Of a stretch of 64,000 nucleotides of DNA, positions 15,355 to 24,821 are shown piece after piece. The position numbers and the translations under genes are program-made. This stretch comes from Microvirga soli (GTDB lineage: Bacteria; Pseudomonadota; Alphaproteobacteria; Rhizobiales; Beijerinckiaceae). A model generated the notes under the pieces. It did not search any database and was not told the origin of the DNA. It worked only from the letters and a program-made list of their open reading frames with translations. Numbering within the stretch: position 1 is the stretch's first letter; every line of letters starts with the position of its first letter. The DNA is taken from contig NZ_JAERQE010000010.1 of assembly GCF_016734765.1 (NCBI RefSeq), forward strand, positions 90,851 through 154,850, written 5' to 3'.

Positions 15355-15877
15355 ATGGCGAACGCGTTCTACATCATCGGCCACTCCACCCGCACCATTC
15401 CGGAATTCGCAGATCTCCTCCGTGAGGCGAAAGTGGATCTTGTGGTGGATGTTCGGACCGTTCCGCGCTCCCGGACAAACCCACAGTTCAACCGCGACGC
15501 TCTGCCGGAGACTCTCGCTGGCTACCAGATAGGATACGAGCACATCGCCGAACTCGGCGGGCTCCGCGGCAGGCAGCGCCAGGCTGAGCCATCCCCCAAT
15601 GGCTTCTGGGAGAACACGAGTTTCCGGAACTATGCCGACAACGCCCTGACGAGCCGGTTCCGCACGGGGTTCGACCGCCTGACCGGCCTCGGCGGCCGGA
15701 GCGTCACGGCGATCATGTGCGCCGAGGCGGTGTTGTGGCGCTGCCGCCGCCGACTACCTGCTCGCCTCTGAGCACCTCGTGTTTCACATCCTCGGCCCCG
15801 GCAAGATCGGGCCGGCGGCGCTCATGCCCGGGGCCCGGCCGTCCGTCGGCCGGATCACCTATCCCACCTCGGAATGA
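15355..15877 (+). pseudogene. Frameshifted DUF488 protein gene
   Basis: The first frame starts MANAFYIIGHSTRTIPEF and follows DUF488 to IMCAEAVLWRC (about residue 129). There the frame leaves the family and stops at 15,771. The conserved end, ADYLLASEHLVFHILGPGK, continues in the +1 frame to TGA at 15,877. The shift lies within the GCCGCCGCCG run near 15,743-15,752, a slippage-prone or error-prone site. DUF488 is about 170 residues when intact, matching the joined frames. Function of the family is unknown. Confidence 0.8.
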
Positions 15878-15889
15878 GACCGGGCAACC

Positions 15890-16504
15890 TCAGCTGACGC
15901 CGGTGTAACGGCCGGGCCTGTGGTTCGTCGCGAGCACGAGGTTGAGCACGGAGGTCCCGAGCAGCGACAACACGAACCTATCCGGCGCGAGGACAAACAC
16001 GGACGAAAGAAGGATCAACGCGTCGAGGGCCAACTGGACGTATCCAGCCCTCAGGTTGTGGCGCTCCTGCAGGTACAGCGCCAGGATGTTGATGCCGCCC
16101 AGGCTGGCCTGGTGGCGGAAGAGGATCAGAAGTCCGATCCCGGTGAGTGCCCCGCCGCTGACCGCGGCAAAGATCGGGTCGAGATGGCCCATGCTGACCG
16201 AGGAGGCCGTCAGCTTTGAGAGCAGGGAAACCAGGAGGACGGCCAGAAAGGTCCTCACTGCGAGCTTCCAGCCCATTCTTTTGACGGCGAGGTAGTAGAA
16301 CGGAAGATTGACGGTGAAGAAGGCAGCTCCAAACCCGAACCCGGTTGTCTGCCCCAGAAGAAGAGCGAGGCCTGCCGTGCCTCCGGTCAGCAGGCCGGCG
16401 GTGCTCAAGAAAGTGACCCCGAGCGCCACCATCAAGGTGCCCGTTAGGATGGCGGCCACATCCTCGTGAGGGCGATGCATGCTCGCCATGACCAGATCCG
16501 TCAC
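15890..16504 (-). CDS. YitT family membrane protein
   Basis: A 204-residue protein with about five to six membrane helices. GGTAGLALLLG, NLPFYYLAVKRMGWK and GIGLLILFRHQASLGGINILALYLQ are typical of the YitT/DUF161 membrane domain. The C-terminal DUF2179 domain of longer YitT proteins is absent. The function is unknown; some relatives are annotated as exporters without evidence. I chose the GTG at 16,504 because AAGGGGA lies five bases upstream; an ATG at 16,489 is the alternative. It is convergent with the frameshifted DUF488 gene. Confidence 0.8.
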   Translation of the reverse strand: MTDLVMASMHRPHEDVAAILTGTLMVALGVTFLSTAGLLTGGTAGLALLLGQTTGFGFGAAFFTVNLPFYYLAVKRMGWKLAVRTFLAVLLVSLLSKLTASSVSMGHLDPIFAAVSGGALTGIGLLILFRHQASLGGINILALYLQERHNLRAGYVQLALDALILLSSVFVLAPDRFVLSLLGTSVLNLVLATNHRPGRYTGVS

Positions 16505-16744
16505 GGTGTTCCCCTTGTTTCTGACCTCTTGCCCGGTGGGTTTCAGGACGTATCCGGCTTTCCGCCAAGTCTCTTTGACGAGAAGCAAGGACCGACACGA
16601 TTGTCTGCTCCGTCGGGCGCATTTCAGGTCAGCGGCGCCGGACGCCGGGAACTCGGCACGGGACGGCGGGTTCCCCCTTTAGCCAAGCTTACGCTGCTGG
16701 ATTGGGCGGGAATATGGAACGTGTGAGCTAACACAAGGAGCACG

Positions 16745-17569
16745 ATGCGAGTGACGAGCGAACGTTACGCCATAGGCCTGGCGCGCGCCTTCGGCGGCGC
16801 CATCATCTTCGGCATCCCGCTGCTGATGACCATGGAGATGTGGTCGCTCGGCTTCTCGATGGGCCGCGGCCGGCTGCTGTTTCTCATGATCTTCACCCTC
16901 GCGGTGCTCGTCGGCCTCTCCTACTTCTCCGGCTTCGAGAAGACCTTCAGCCTGAAGGAGGACGCCATGGACGCGTTCGCCGCCCTCGGGGTCGGCGTGA
17001 TCACGTCCGCGGTGCTGCTGGTGGTGCTTGCGGTGATCACCTTCGACATGAGCTGGGGCGACACCGTCGGCCGGGTGGCGCTGCAGAGCGTGCCGGCGAG
17101 CATCGGCGCCATGCTCGGGCGCAAGCAGCTCGGGGATGAGCAGGACATGGATGCCGAGGAGGAGCGCAAGCGGGAGGCGGGCTATGGCGGTGAGCTCTTC
17201 CTCATGTTGGCCGGCGCCCTGTTTCTCGCCTTCAACATGGCTCCGACGGAAGAGATGATCCTGATCGCCTTCCAGATGACGCCGTGGCACGCCTTGGCTC
17301 TGGGGGTGCTGTCCATCCTGCTTCTGCACGTCTTTGTCTACAGCATCGGGTTCTCCGGTCAGGAGGGCCGGCCCGAGGGCGGGAGCTTCCTGTCGACCTT
17401 CCTGCACTTCACCCTGACCGGCTACGGCGTCGCCCTGCTGGTGAGCCTCTACGTGCTCTGGAGCTTTGGACGGACCGATGGCGTCTCTGTGGCCGAGACG
17501 GCAAACATGCTGGTGGTGCTAGGCTTCCCGGCCTCCCTCGGTGCCGCAACGGCGCGGCTGGTTGTGTGA
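16745..17569 (+). CDS. TIGR02587 family integral membrane protein
   Basis: A 274-residue membrane protein with about seven helices. GIPLLMTMEMWSLGF and the acidic AFNMAPTEEMILIAFQMTPW are characteristic of the TIGR02587/DUF2391 family. A charged loop rich in E/D/K lies near residues 130-150. ACAAGGAG precedes the ATG. The next gene is TIGR02588-type, the usual neighbour, so the two probably work together. No function is established for either. Confidence 0.8.
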   Translation: MRVTSERYAIGLARAFGGAIIFGIPLLMTMEMWSLGFSMGRGRLLFLMIFTLAVLVGLSYFSGFEKTFSLKEDAMDAFAALGVGVITSAVLLVVLAVITFDMSWGDTVGRVALQSVPASIGAMLGRKQLGDEQDMDAEEERKREAGYGGELFLMLAGALFLAFNMAPTEEMILIAFQMTPWHALALGVLSILLLHVFVYSIGFSGQEGRPEGGSFLSTFLHFTLTGYGVALLVSLYVLWSFGRTDGVSVAETANMLVVLGFPASLGAATARLVV

Positions 17570-17573
17570 GACT

Positions 17574-17999
17574 GTGGTGAACCGGGAACACAAGGCAGGC
17601 GAGATCCAGACAGCGAAGGCAGAGCAACAGGTGCCATGGCTCGAATGGGCCGCCTCCGGCATCGGGCTGTTCCTCGTTCTCGGCATCTTCGGCGTCATTG
17701 GATGGCAAGTGTTCAACGGTGCTACCACGCCGCCCGAGATCATCGTCGAGGTCGACACAGTGGCGCCAGTGGAGGGTGGCTATCGGGTTCTCTTCCTGGC
17801 GCGCAACACCGCCGGCGAGGCCGCCGCGCAGGTGGAGATCGAAGGAACAGTGTCCAAGGCAGGCGCGGATACCGAAACCAGCCGGGTGGTCCTCGACTAT
17901 ATACCCGGGCACTCCGAGCGGCAGGGCGGGCTGTTCTTTACCTATGAACCGCGCTCCGGCTCCCTCGCTGTGCGCGCCACAGGCTTCACCACGCCCTGA
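17574..17999 (+). CDS. TIGR02588 family protein
   Basis: A 141-residue protein with a cytoplasmic lead, one membrane helix (ASGIGLFLVLGIFGVIGWQV) and an outside beta-rich domain (about residues 55-141). This layout and the ending YEPRSGSLAVRATGF match TIGR02588, found next to TIGR02587 genes. A GTG start at 17,574 (or 17,577) lies within ten bases of the previous stop. Function unknown; a small accessory subunit of the upstream membrane protein is a reasonable guess. Confidence 0.7.
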   Translation: MVNREHKAGEIQTAKAEQQVPWLEWAASGIGLFLVLGIFGVIGWQVFNGATTPPEIIVEVDTVAPVEGGYRVLFLARNTAGEAAAQVEIEGTVSKAGADTETSRVVLDYIPGHSERQGGLFFTYEPRSGSLAVRATGFTTP

Positions 18000-18036
18000 C
18001 CGGACGTCATCAAGGCCGCAATCGGCAGGAGACGCG

Positions 18037-18773
18037 ATGATCAGGTGGGACTACGACATGCATGAAATCCTGGCGGACGGGGTCGTTCACGCGCTGAGAG
18101 TTGTTGGCAGTCTCGTCGCCGTGATCGCCCTATTGGTCCTCGCCGCGCCCACGGTCGGCGCCTGGGAGCTGACATCAGTGGCGATCTATGCGTCGGCCTG
18201 CTGGCGGTGCTCGTCATCTCCGCTGTCTACAATCTGTGGCCGGTCTCCCCAGTTAAATGGATCCTGCGGCGGTTCGACCACTCGGCCATCTACCTTCTGA
18301 TCGCCAGCACCTACACGCCGTTCATCACGCAGATGAGGAACGACGTCGCCGCGATGCTCCTGGTGTCCGGCGTCTGGGCGGGGGCGATAGCGGGGATGAC
18401 TTTGAAGCTGTGCCTGCCGGGCCGGTTTGATCGGCTTGCGATCCTTCTCTACCTGCTGATCGGGTGGAGCGGCGTCATGGCCTACGAGGCGGTGTTCGGC
18501 GCCCTGCCCGGTTCGACCCGCGGCCTGCTGGTCTTGGGCGGCATCCTCTACACGGCGGGCGTGGTCTTTCACCTATGGGAGGGACTGCGCTTCCACAAAG
18601 CGATCTGGCACGCCTTCGTGCTTGTCGCCGCCGCCTGTCATTACGGGGCAGTGCTGGACTGCATGGTGATGGCGCGGGCTGATTTCCAGTGGTGCCTGAG
18701 GCGGCGTGACGTAACGCGTACCCGCGCCTCTCAATCGGGGCCGGCACGCCTTGCGCCTCACCGGAGCACATGA
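18037..18773 (+). pseudogene. Frameshifted haemolysin III (YqfA/PAQR-like) gene
   Basis: The first frame begins at ATG 18,037 after AGGAG and reads MIRWDYDMHEILADGVVHAL, the family start with the conserved H. It leaves the family after SVAIYAS near 18,195. The rest continues one base out of phase as GLLAVLVISAVYNLWP and runs through HSAIYLLIASTYTPF and FHLWEGLRFHKAIWHAFVL to the stop at 18,773. Restoring one base in GCGTCGGCC rejoins the two. The family is a seven-helix membrane protein linked to lipid metabolism. The last 30 residues look like run-on sequence. Confidence 0.85.
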
Positions 18774-18867
18774 GCGGCTGCGGCAGTCATCGAAAGATTG
18801 TGCTAGCGCAAGGAAAACCGCCTCGTTCCACGGCACTCTCCGGCGGCATGAAGCGGAGTTCCTCACG

Positions 18868-19128
18868 ATGACACCTGCCACCCAGCTCCAGTCCCTGATC
18901 CAACCAGCGGCAAGCGATGCCGTCATCGAGAACCTGGCCCGCCGGGCCTATGAGGCTTGCCACCCGGACGACTCCTTCGACGCTCTGAAGCGGCGCGCAG
19001 GCTTTATCCGGCCGGATGCCGGACTGCTCCGCGTCTGGATGGCAGCGGCCCGAAGCGGACGGCTCGGCCCTCCCGAAGAGGCCTCCGCCGCCCAGGCTGC
19101 GGACAGGCCGGACGCGCTGGCCGCATGA
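18868..19128 (+). CDS. Small hypothetical protein
   Basis: An 86-residue soluble, mostly helical protein (LARRAYEACHPDDSFDALKRRAG) with an alanine-rich C-terminal tail. The ATG at 18,868 has a GGAG about ten bases upstream. The frame is open further back, but the sequence before it overlaps the haemolysin III remnant. I do not recognise it, and the call rests on codon use and start context only. Confidence 0.45.
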   Translation: MTPATQLQSLIQPAASDAVIENLARRAYEACHPDDSFDALKRRAGFIRPDAGLLRVWMAAARSGRLGPPEEASAAQAADRPDALAA

Positions 19129-19347
19129 CAGGGCACACACATCCCTCGGACTGAGCCCCATCAGGAACCATCGGGCAAGCCGGGGATCCCGGCTCACGCC
19201 CGGTGACGCACACCCACCTCGGCATACAGCGCGGCGCATCCTACCGCCTCTCCCACCGTGACATCCCGGAGTGGCCAAGGTGGGCCGGATCGGGCTGAGG
19301 CATTGATAGAAGCTGTCATTTAGAAGAAGTCCAAACTGGGGTTTCCC

Positions 19348-19656
19348 ATGATCGTCTGCTCGTGCAATGTCTTCTCGGATGGTGAGGTGCGCTCCTGCCT
19401 CAACCCCGGCCCGGCCTGCCCCCGCACGCCTGCCCAGGTATACCGCGATCTCGGCTGCGGCCCTCAATGCGGGCGCTGCGCCACCACGATCCGCGCAATC
19501 ATGGATCAGGAACTAGCCCAGAAGCACGCCTGCACGGCCGACTGCGCAACGGACTGCCCGATGACCCGGCGGGCCAACTCGAACGAACCGCCGAAGCTTG
19601 AGAGATGGCGGCGCCGCTCTACCCTCAATGGCTCCGCACGGAGGCAGGGCTCATGA
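19348..19656 (+). CDS. bfd: Bacterioferritin-associated ferredoxin
   Basis: A 102-residue [2Fe-2S] protein of the BFD family, which supplies electrons to release iron from bacterioferritin. CSC at residues 4-6 and the CGRC pair Cys41/Cys44 give the CxC...CxxC ligand set. The C-terminal 40 residues, with three more cysteines ([12 protein letters not shown]), extend beyond the usual ~64-residue BFD. The stop overlaps the bfr start by four bases (ATGA), which couples their translation. Confidence 0.9.
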   Translation: MIVCSCNVFSDGEVRSCLNPGPACPRTPAQVYRDLGCGPQCGRCATTIRAIMDQELAQKHACTADCATDCPMTRRANSNEPPKLERWRRRSTLNGSARRQGS

Positions 19657-20147
19657 AGGGTGATCCCAAGGCAATCGAGTATCTCAATCGCGGCCTGCGC
19701 AGCGAGCTGACGGCGGTCAACCAGTACTGGCTGCATTACCGGCTCCTGGACGATTGGGGCTACAAGGAGCTTGCGAAAACCTGGCGCAAGGAATCCATCG
19801 AGGAGATGCACCATGCGGATCGCTTCATCGAGCGCATCATCTTCCTCGAAGGCTTTGCCAACCTGCAGGTGCTCGACCCCCTGCGCATCGGCCAGAACAT
19901 CCAGGAGATCCTCGAATCCGACCTCGCGGCGGAATACGAAGCCCGTAACCTCTATGGCGAGGCGGCCGCCTATTGCGACAGCATCGGCGACCGGGTGTCG
20001 AAGAACCTCTTTGAGGAACTGATGACCGATGAGGAAGGCCATATCGACTTCCTCGAAACCCAGATCAACCTCGTCGAGCAGATCGGCATCGAGCTCTATG
20101 CCCAGAAGCATATCGGCGGCCTGGGGAAGGACGAGGCCGATGGCTGA
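19653..20147 (+). CDS. bfr: Bacterioferritin
   Basis: A 164-residue four-helix-bundle iron store. Ferroxidase ligands are visible at Glu18, Glu51 and His54, with further Glu residues in [10 protein letters not shown] and the [10 protein letters not shown] segment. The haem ligand Met52 in [10 protein letters not shown] is present, so it is a haem-binding Bfr. The start at 19,653 overlaps the bfd stop; a frame extension upstream is a shadow of bfd. Its stop overlaps the irr start by eight bases. Confidence 0.95.
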   Translation: MKGDPKAIEYLNRGLRSELTAVNQYWLHYRLLDDWGYKELAKTWRKESIEEMHHADRFIERIIFLEGFANLQVLDPLRIGQNIQEILESDLAAEYEARNLYGEAAAYCDSIGDRVSKNLFEELMTDEEGHIDFLETQINLVEQIGIELYAQKHIGGLGKDEADG

Positions 20148-20592
20148 GCCGGCGCCGGACCTCCGCACTGCGGCCCATCCCGGTCTCGGCTGCCCCTTGG
20201 CGCAGGTGCGGGTCAGACTCCGCAGGGCGGGGCTGCGCCCGACCCGGCAGCGTATCTGTCTCGGATGGCTCCTCTTCGGCAGAGGCTACCGTCATTTAAC
20301 GGCCGAGACACTGTTTGCCGAGGCCCAGAAGGTGCGGGTGCCAGTCTCCCTTGCAACGGTCTACAACACTCTGAAGCAGTTCACGGATGCGGGGCTCGTG
20401 CGGCAGATCGCGGCCGAGGGCCGCAAGACCTACTTCGACACTGACTTGACGGATCATCACCATTTCCTGATTGAGGGGGACGAGGAGACCATCGACATTC
20501 CCTCCGCGACCATGAGCGTGACCGGGTTGCCCCCTGCCCCCGAGGGATATGAGATCGAACGGGTTGACGTGATCGTGCGGCTCCGCAGATGA
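20140..20592 (+). CDS. irr: Irr, haem-dependent Fur-family iron regulator
   Basis: A 150-residue Fur-superfamily protein. The winged-helix part contains [17 protein letters not shown] and [18 protein letters not shown]. The DHHHFL motif (His106-108) is the haem-binding triple histidine of rhizobial Irr. A CP motif (Cys18-Pro19) near the N-terminus resembles the haem regulatory motif of the Bradyrhizobium protein. Irr controls iron and haem genes in Rhizobiales/Hyphomicrobiales and is degraded or released on haem binding. Here it overlaps bfr, so it may directly tune iron storage. Confidence 0.9.
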   Translation: MAEPAPDLRTAAHPGLGCPLAQVRVRLRRAGLRPTRQRICLGWLLFGRGYRHLTAETLFAEAQKVRVPVSLATVYNTLKQFTDAGLVRQIAAEGRKTYFDTDLTDHHHFLIEGDEETIDIPSATMSVTGLPPAPEGYEIERVDVIVRLRR

Positions 20593-20709
20593 GCTGGCGG
20601 CACCGCTCCGGGCGCAGTGGCCATGGGGCTGACACGCCAGCAGTGCCGCCCCAAGCCTGAAGCGGGAAGACCGCAGACTTCCGGGCTGCAAAGCCTACTT
20701 CTACGCTCA

Positions 20710-22332
20710 ATGAACCCTGCCACGGCGCGGGCGCTTTGGAATGACCAGCAGACCGTCTATATAGAGTACTGCCGCAGTCATTTGGAGAACGTCTTGCAGC
20801 ACACTGCCGGAGACGGCGGGCGTCGTTTGGCGCCCCCGGTGACCGCCGATCTCCTGATCGATGCCATCGGTGACATCGCCCTTGTCGTCCTCGACCTGGA
20901 CGGCCGCATCATGAGCTTCAACGCCGGCGCCGAACAGATCAGCGGCTGGCGTGAGAACGAAGTTCTGGGGTGCCATTTCTCGATGTTCTTCCTGCCGGAG
21001 GAGGTGGCGGACGGCAAGCCTGCACGAGTGCTCGCCATTGCGCAGGAGACGGGCCGGTACTGCGAGGAGGGCATCCGCCTGCGCAGGGATGGCTCGCGCT
21101 ATGTCGCCCATGTCACGGTGGCCCCGCTGCGGGACGAGGCCGGCACGGTGCAGGGCTATGCCAGGGTCGTCCGGGACATCACCGAGCGGGTTGCCGCCGA
21201 GCAAGCGCTGAAAGCTCGTGAGGCGCATCTGCGCTCGATCCTGGAGACCGTGCCGGACGCCATGATCGTCATTGACGAGCAGGCCGTGATCCAATCCTTC
21301 AGCGCCGCGGCCGTGCGCCAGTTCGGCTACGAGCCGGGCGAGGTCATCGGGCGGAATGTCAGCATCCTGATGCCGGAGCCCTACCGCACCCAGCACGACG
21401 GCTACATGCACCGATACCTCTCGACCGGACAACGCCGCATCATCGGCATCGGCCGTGTGGTCGTGGGCTTGCGCAAGGACGGCTCGACCTTCCCCATGGA
21501 GCTGGCCGTTGGCGAGATGCGTTCCGAGGGCATTCGGTACTTCACCGGCTTCATCCGGGACCTGACCGAGCGCCAGCAGACAGAATCGCGGCTGCAGGAG
21601 CTTCAGTCCGAGCTCGTGCACATGTCACGATTCACGGCTTTGGGCGAGATGGCCTCCACCTTGGCGCACGAGATCAACCAGCCGCTCACAGCCATCACCA
21701 ACTACCTGAAAGGTTGTCGCCGCATTCTGCAGCGCATGGAAGGGGACCAGGTTCCGATGCTGCGGGACGCCATCAACGAGGCGGCCGACCAGGCCCTGCG
21801 CGCCGGTCAGGTGATCCGCCACCTGCGCGAGTTCGTGGCCCGAGGGGAGACCGAGCGCCACATTGAGCACCTGCCGAAGCTTATCGAGGAGGCGAGCGCC
21901 CTGGCGCTGATCGGCGCCAAGGAGAAGGGCGTGCGTGTGGATTTCCGGCTCGATCCCACCGCACAGTTTGTGTTGGCCGACCGCATTCAAATCCAGCAGG
22001 TGCTGCTTAACTTGATCCGCAACGCCATTGAGGCCATGGAGGGGCTCCCCCGACGTGAGCTCAGCATCGAGACGGAGACGCAGCCAAGAGATGGCTTGGT
22101 CGAGATCCTCGTGCGCGACACGGGCACCGGCATCGCCCCCGAGGTCGCGGCCCAGCTCTTCCAACCCTTCGTGACCACCAAGGAACATGGCATGGGGGTC
22201 GGGCTTTCCATCTGCCGCACGATCATCGAGTCGCACGGCGGCAAGATCACGGTTGAGTCGGAGCCGGGCCACGGGACGACGTTCCGGTTCAGCCTGCGCA
22301 CGGTGGATCAGGAGGAAATGGCTCATGCCTAA
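20710..22332 (+). CDS. fixL: FixL oxygen-sensing histidine kinase
   Basis: A 540-residue soluble kinase with two PAS domains (about 45-160 and 170-290), an H-box (LAHEINQPL, His320) and a HATPase domain. The second PAS has the FixL haem pocket: His229 in [11 protein letters not shown] corresponds to proximal His200 of Bradyrhizobium FixL, Arg235 to Arg206 and Arg249 (IIGIGRV) to Arg220. There are no membrane helices, as in the Bradyrhizobium type. The ATG at 20,710 is my choice; GTG 20,617 and ATG 20,623 are alternatives. It overlaps fixJ by eight bases. Confidence 0.93.
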   Translation: MNPATARALWNDQQTVYIEYCRSHLENVLQHTAGDGGRRLAPPVTADLLIDAIGDIALVVLDLDGRIMSFNAGAEQISGWRENEVLGCHFSMFFLPEEVADGKPARVLAIAQETGRYCEEGIRLRRDGSRYVAHVTVAPLRDEAGTVQGYARVVRDITERVAAEQALKAREAHLRSILETVPDAMIVIDEQAVIQSFSAAAVRQFGYEPGEVIGRNVSILMPEPYRTQHDGYMHRYLSTGQRRIIGIGRVVVGLRKDGSTFPMELAVGEMRSEGIRYFTGFIRDLTERQQTESRLQELQSELVHMSRFTALGEMASTLAHEINQPLTAITNYLKGCRRILQRMEGDQVPMLRDAINEAADQALRAGQVIRHLREFVARGETERHIEHLPKLIEEASALALIGAKEKGVRVDFRLDPTAQFVLADRIQIQQVLLNLIRNAIEAMEGLPRRELSIETETQPRDGLVEILVRDTGTGIAPEVAAQLFQPFVTTKEHGMGVGLSICRTIIESHGGKITVESEPGHGTTFRFSLRTVDQEEMAHA

Positions 22333-22957
22333 CGAAACGATTGTCCATGTGGTCGATGACGACCTCGCGGTGCGGCAGTCGTTGTCGTTTCTGCTGGCCT
22401 CGGAGGGCCTGCCCGTGCGCCTGCACGAATCCGCGTCAGCCTTCCTGGAGACGGTAGCGGCCCCGTCCGGCTGCATCGTGACGGACGTGCGCATGCCAGG
22501 CATGGACGGCATCGAGTTCCTGCGCCATCTCAGGGAACGGGGCTTCGGCATCCCGGTGATCGTGATGACGGGCCACGCCGACGTGCCGATGGCGGTGGAG
22601 GCCATGAAGGAGGGAGCGCTCGACTTCATCGAGAAGCCGTTTGACGACGACCTCTTCCTGGCCGCCGTCCGCTCGGCCCTGCAGGTTCGGGAGCGGCTCG
22701 CCGAGCGCGATGCGCAGGCGGCCGAGCTCCAGGCCCGTCTTGACGGTCTCTCGGAGCGTGAGCGCCAGGTCCTGGAGGGCCTCGTGGCCGGCAAAGCCAA
22801 TAAGGTGATCGGCTACGATCTCGACATCAGCCCACGGACGGTGGAGATCTACCGGGCCAACGTCATGACCAAGATGCAGGCCGGCAGCCTGTCGGAGCTG
22901 GTGCGCATGGCGCTGCAGGCCGGCGTCGACTCAGGCAGTCAGGCGCCCGCTCCTTAA
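22325..22957 (+). CDS. fixJ: FixJ response regulator
   Basis: A 210-residue regulator. The receiver domain begins [13 protein letters not shown], with phosphoacceptor Asp54 in IVTDVRMPG and the switch lysine in FIEKPF. A LuxR-type helix-turn-helix ends the protein ([32 protein letters not shown], broken here as two runs). Phospho-FixJ activates fixK and other microaerobic genes when FixL senses low oxygen. The start overlaps fixL. No fixK gene is visible in the window, so its target lies elsewhere. Confidence 0.94.
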   Translation: MPNETIVHVVDDDLAVRQSLSFLLASEGLPVRLHESASAFLETVAAPSGCIVTDVRMPGMDGIEFLRHLRERGFGIPVIVMTGHADVPMAVEAMKEGALDFIEKPFDDDLFLAAVRSALQVRERLAERDAQAAELQARLDGLSERERQVLEGLVAGKANKVIGYDLDISPRTVEIYRANVMTKMQAGSLSELVRMALQAGVDSGSQAPAP

Positions 22958-23026
22958 GGGAAATTCCTGAATGATCCGCCAGGCGCCCGTTGAGGCAGAC
23001 CAATCCTGAATTTTGCAGGACGCGGT

Positions 23027-23440
23027 ATGCCAAGGACAATGCAGCACCGAGACCCCATCATGCCGACAACCTCAGGACCCATCATTCTCGTCATTGAGGA
23101 CGACGAGGCCGTTCGGCAGTCGCTGAAGTTCGCCCTGGAGCAGGAGGGGCTGGAGGTGCACGTCTACGAGAGCGGCGAGCGGCTTCTGGCAGACCCCGCC
23201 CTTCCCCGAAGCGGGTGCCTGGTCGTGGACTACGCCATGCCCGGGATGGATGGGATCACCCTGCTGGAGCGCCTGCGGCAGAGGCATGTTGATCTGCCGG
23301 CGCTCCTGGTCACCGCCAGATCCTCCCCGGCCGTGCGGGAGCGGGCCCTCCGCTCGGGGTTCCGCCAAGTGCTGGAAAAGCCCCTGGAGGACAATTCGCT
23401 GCTTGACGGGATCCAGCGCGCGCTGGTGATTTCGGTATAG
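23027..23440 (+). CDS. Single-domain response regulator next to fixLJ
   Basis: A 137-residue receiver domain alone: ILVIEDDEAVRQSLKFAL, the phosphoacceptor region VVDYAMPGMDG, and LEKPLEDNS at the end. It is close in sequence style to the FixJ receiver. Such proteins can compete for FixL phosphate or act as a phosphate sink. AGGA lies seven bases before the ATG at 23,027; a second ATG is at 23,060. A loose TTG-N8-CAA match (22,990-23,003) lies just upstream but its inner bases are poor. Confidence 0.85.
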   Translation: MPRTMQHRDPIMPTTSGPIILVIEDDEAVRQSLKFALEQEGLEVHVYESGERLLADPALPRSGCLVVDYAMPGMDGITLLERLRQRHVDLPALLVTARSSPAVRERALRSGFRQVLEKPLEDNSLLDGIQRALVISV

Positions 23441-23619
23441 GCGCACCGGGAGCGGACAGGCGCTTCGGTGAGCCTGTTGGCGACGACCATTCCGGTCCAC
23501 CGGCTTTGTCGATCCATTCAACGGGGTATCCCCAGAAGCAGGATGTTCGCCGTCTAAAAGTTGCCTGCCGGCGCAGGGCAGGAGGTGGCGGCGGTTCGCA
23601 AGATGGAAGGAAGAGCATC

Positions 23620-23949
23620 ATGGCGTTGAACCACGTGAAGTCCGGCGACATCGTCGACCTGCAGCCGCTCGGGGAGAGGCTTGCGGGGGCGAAAACAACC
23701 GCCTTGGTGAAGACTGACGCGTTCGAGGCGATCCGGCTGGTGATCCCGACGGGCCGAGACATCGCGCCCCATGAAGTTCCAGGCCCGATCACCCTGCAAT
23801 GCCTGGAGGGGCGCGTTCTGCTGGGGCTCCCCGACACTAGCGTGGAGATGTCCGCAGGCCAGTGGATCTACCTCGACGGCGGCATCAGGCATTCCCTCAA
23901 GGGGCTTGAGAACTCGTCCCTGCTGCTCACGATCCTATTTGGCCGGTGA
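23620..23949 (+). CDS. Small cupin domain protein
   Basis: A 109-residue single-domain cupin. The metal motif is only partly kept: HEVPGPITLQCLEGRVLLG for motif 1 and GGIRHSLKGLENSSLLL for motif 2, with one His in each. GGAAGGAAG precedes the ATG; the longer upstream frame is not supported. Single-domain cupins of this type may sense or bind small ligands or metals. Position after fixLJ and a receiver protein suggests a low-oxygen role, by context only. Confidence 0.75.
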   Translation: MALNHVKSGDIVDLQPLGERLAGAKTTALVKTDAFEAIRLVIPTGRDIAPHEVPGPITLQCLEGRVLLGLPDTSVEMSAGQWIYLDGGIRHSLKGLENSSLLLTILFGR

Positions 23950-24076
23950 GGCAGGACACCCTTGAGCCTTGCACCCTGGGATGCGCCGCCGCTTGGGCTG
24001 TCGACAGGTGCTAGGTCCCCTATGCGGCCGAGGAGCTGTCGCGGGTGCCTCCGTGGGTGATGCAGCGCGCGTCTTA

Positions 24077-24099
24077 AGCCCGGAGGCATGCTCCGGGCT
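24077..24099. terminator. Hairpin between convergent cupin and DUF421 genes
   Basis: AGCCCGGAG pairs with CTCCGGGCT across a five-base loop. Neither side has a T-run. It may stop transcripts from both sides or stabilise ends. Confidence 0.4.
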
Positions 24100-24155
24100 G
24101 CCGGCAGTCAAGGTCTCTGCTTTGGGACTGCGGCAGCCGGCCGCCGACACCGTCC

Positions 24156-24731
24156 CTAAGTGCCGATTGAGATCCGGACCGTCTGCACGCTGTCCCGCAC
24201 CGTCACCTCCACTACCTTGGGCTCCGGATCGGCTTTGATAACGCTAAGCTTTCCGCTGCGCTCCAGGCGCGCCTCCTCCACCTGTTCCAGGCATGAGATG
24301 CCCTTGCCCCGTAGGTCCTCCCAGAGGTCATGATCGGTCATGTGCGTGGTCCGCATAGCCTGGACATCAACGTTGCCCTTGCGGACCAGGACCCGGGGCT
24401 TGCCTTCGACCATGGTGCCGAACCCGTGCCACCGCATGGCCAGACCCGAGAACACCCAGTGCATGCCGAGCAGCACCGCGGTCGCCACGAGGGCGGGAAG
24501 GAATGGTGCGTTGCCCGTCACCGCCCGGCTGACGATGGACCCGATCATGATGCCGAGGATCACGTCGAAGGCGGTCGCCCGTCCCATGAAACGTTTCTTG
24601 GCCAGCCGCACCATGAGGACGGTGACCACATAGACGATGGCCGCGCGCAGCCCCATCTGCAGGACATTGATGTCCCTGCTCTCCAGCTCCAGGCCAAGCG
24701 CTACCCGCACGAATTCCTCAACCTGATCCAT
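24156..24731 (-). CDS. DUF421 (YetF-like) membrane protein, copy 1
   Basis: A 191-residue protein with three N-terminal membrane helices and a soluble end. GRATAFDVILGIMIGSIVSRAVTG and the later VLVRKGNVD and DLWEDLRGKGI are typical of DUF421/YetF proteins. It is closely similar in sequence to a second copy at 42,292-42,867. GGAGG lies upstream of the ATG at 24,731. The family is linked with membrane stress in Bacillus, but its reaction is unknown. Confidence 0.8.
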   Translation of the reverse strand: MDQVEEFVRVALGLELESRDINVLQMGLRAAIVYVVTVLMVRLAKKRFMGRATAFDVILGIMIGSIVSRAVTGNAPFLPALVATAVLLGMHWVFSGLAMRWHGFGTMVEGKPRVLVRKGNVDVQAMRTTHMTDHDLWEDLRGKGISCLEQVEEARLERSGKLSVIKADPEPKVVEVTVRDSVQTVRISIGT

Positions 24732-24821
24732 TCTCACCACCTCCGGAAGCGCAAAGTAAGCGGGGATAACCGAGTGCGTCGGGGACGGTTCAAGATCGGC
24801 CTCATCTTGGGTTGCCCGTCA

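Noticed and set aside
22990..23003. TTG-N8-CAA match before the lone response regulator
   Set aside because: The inner bases (AG...AC) fit neither FNR nor NnrR sites and only six bases are constrained. It is too weak to list as a site.
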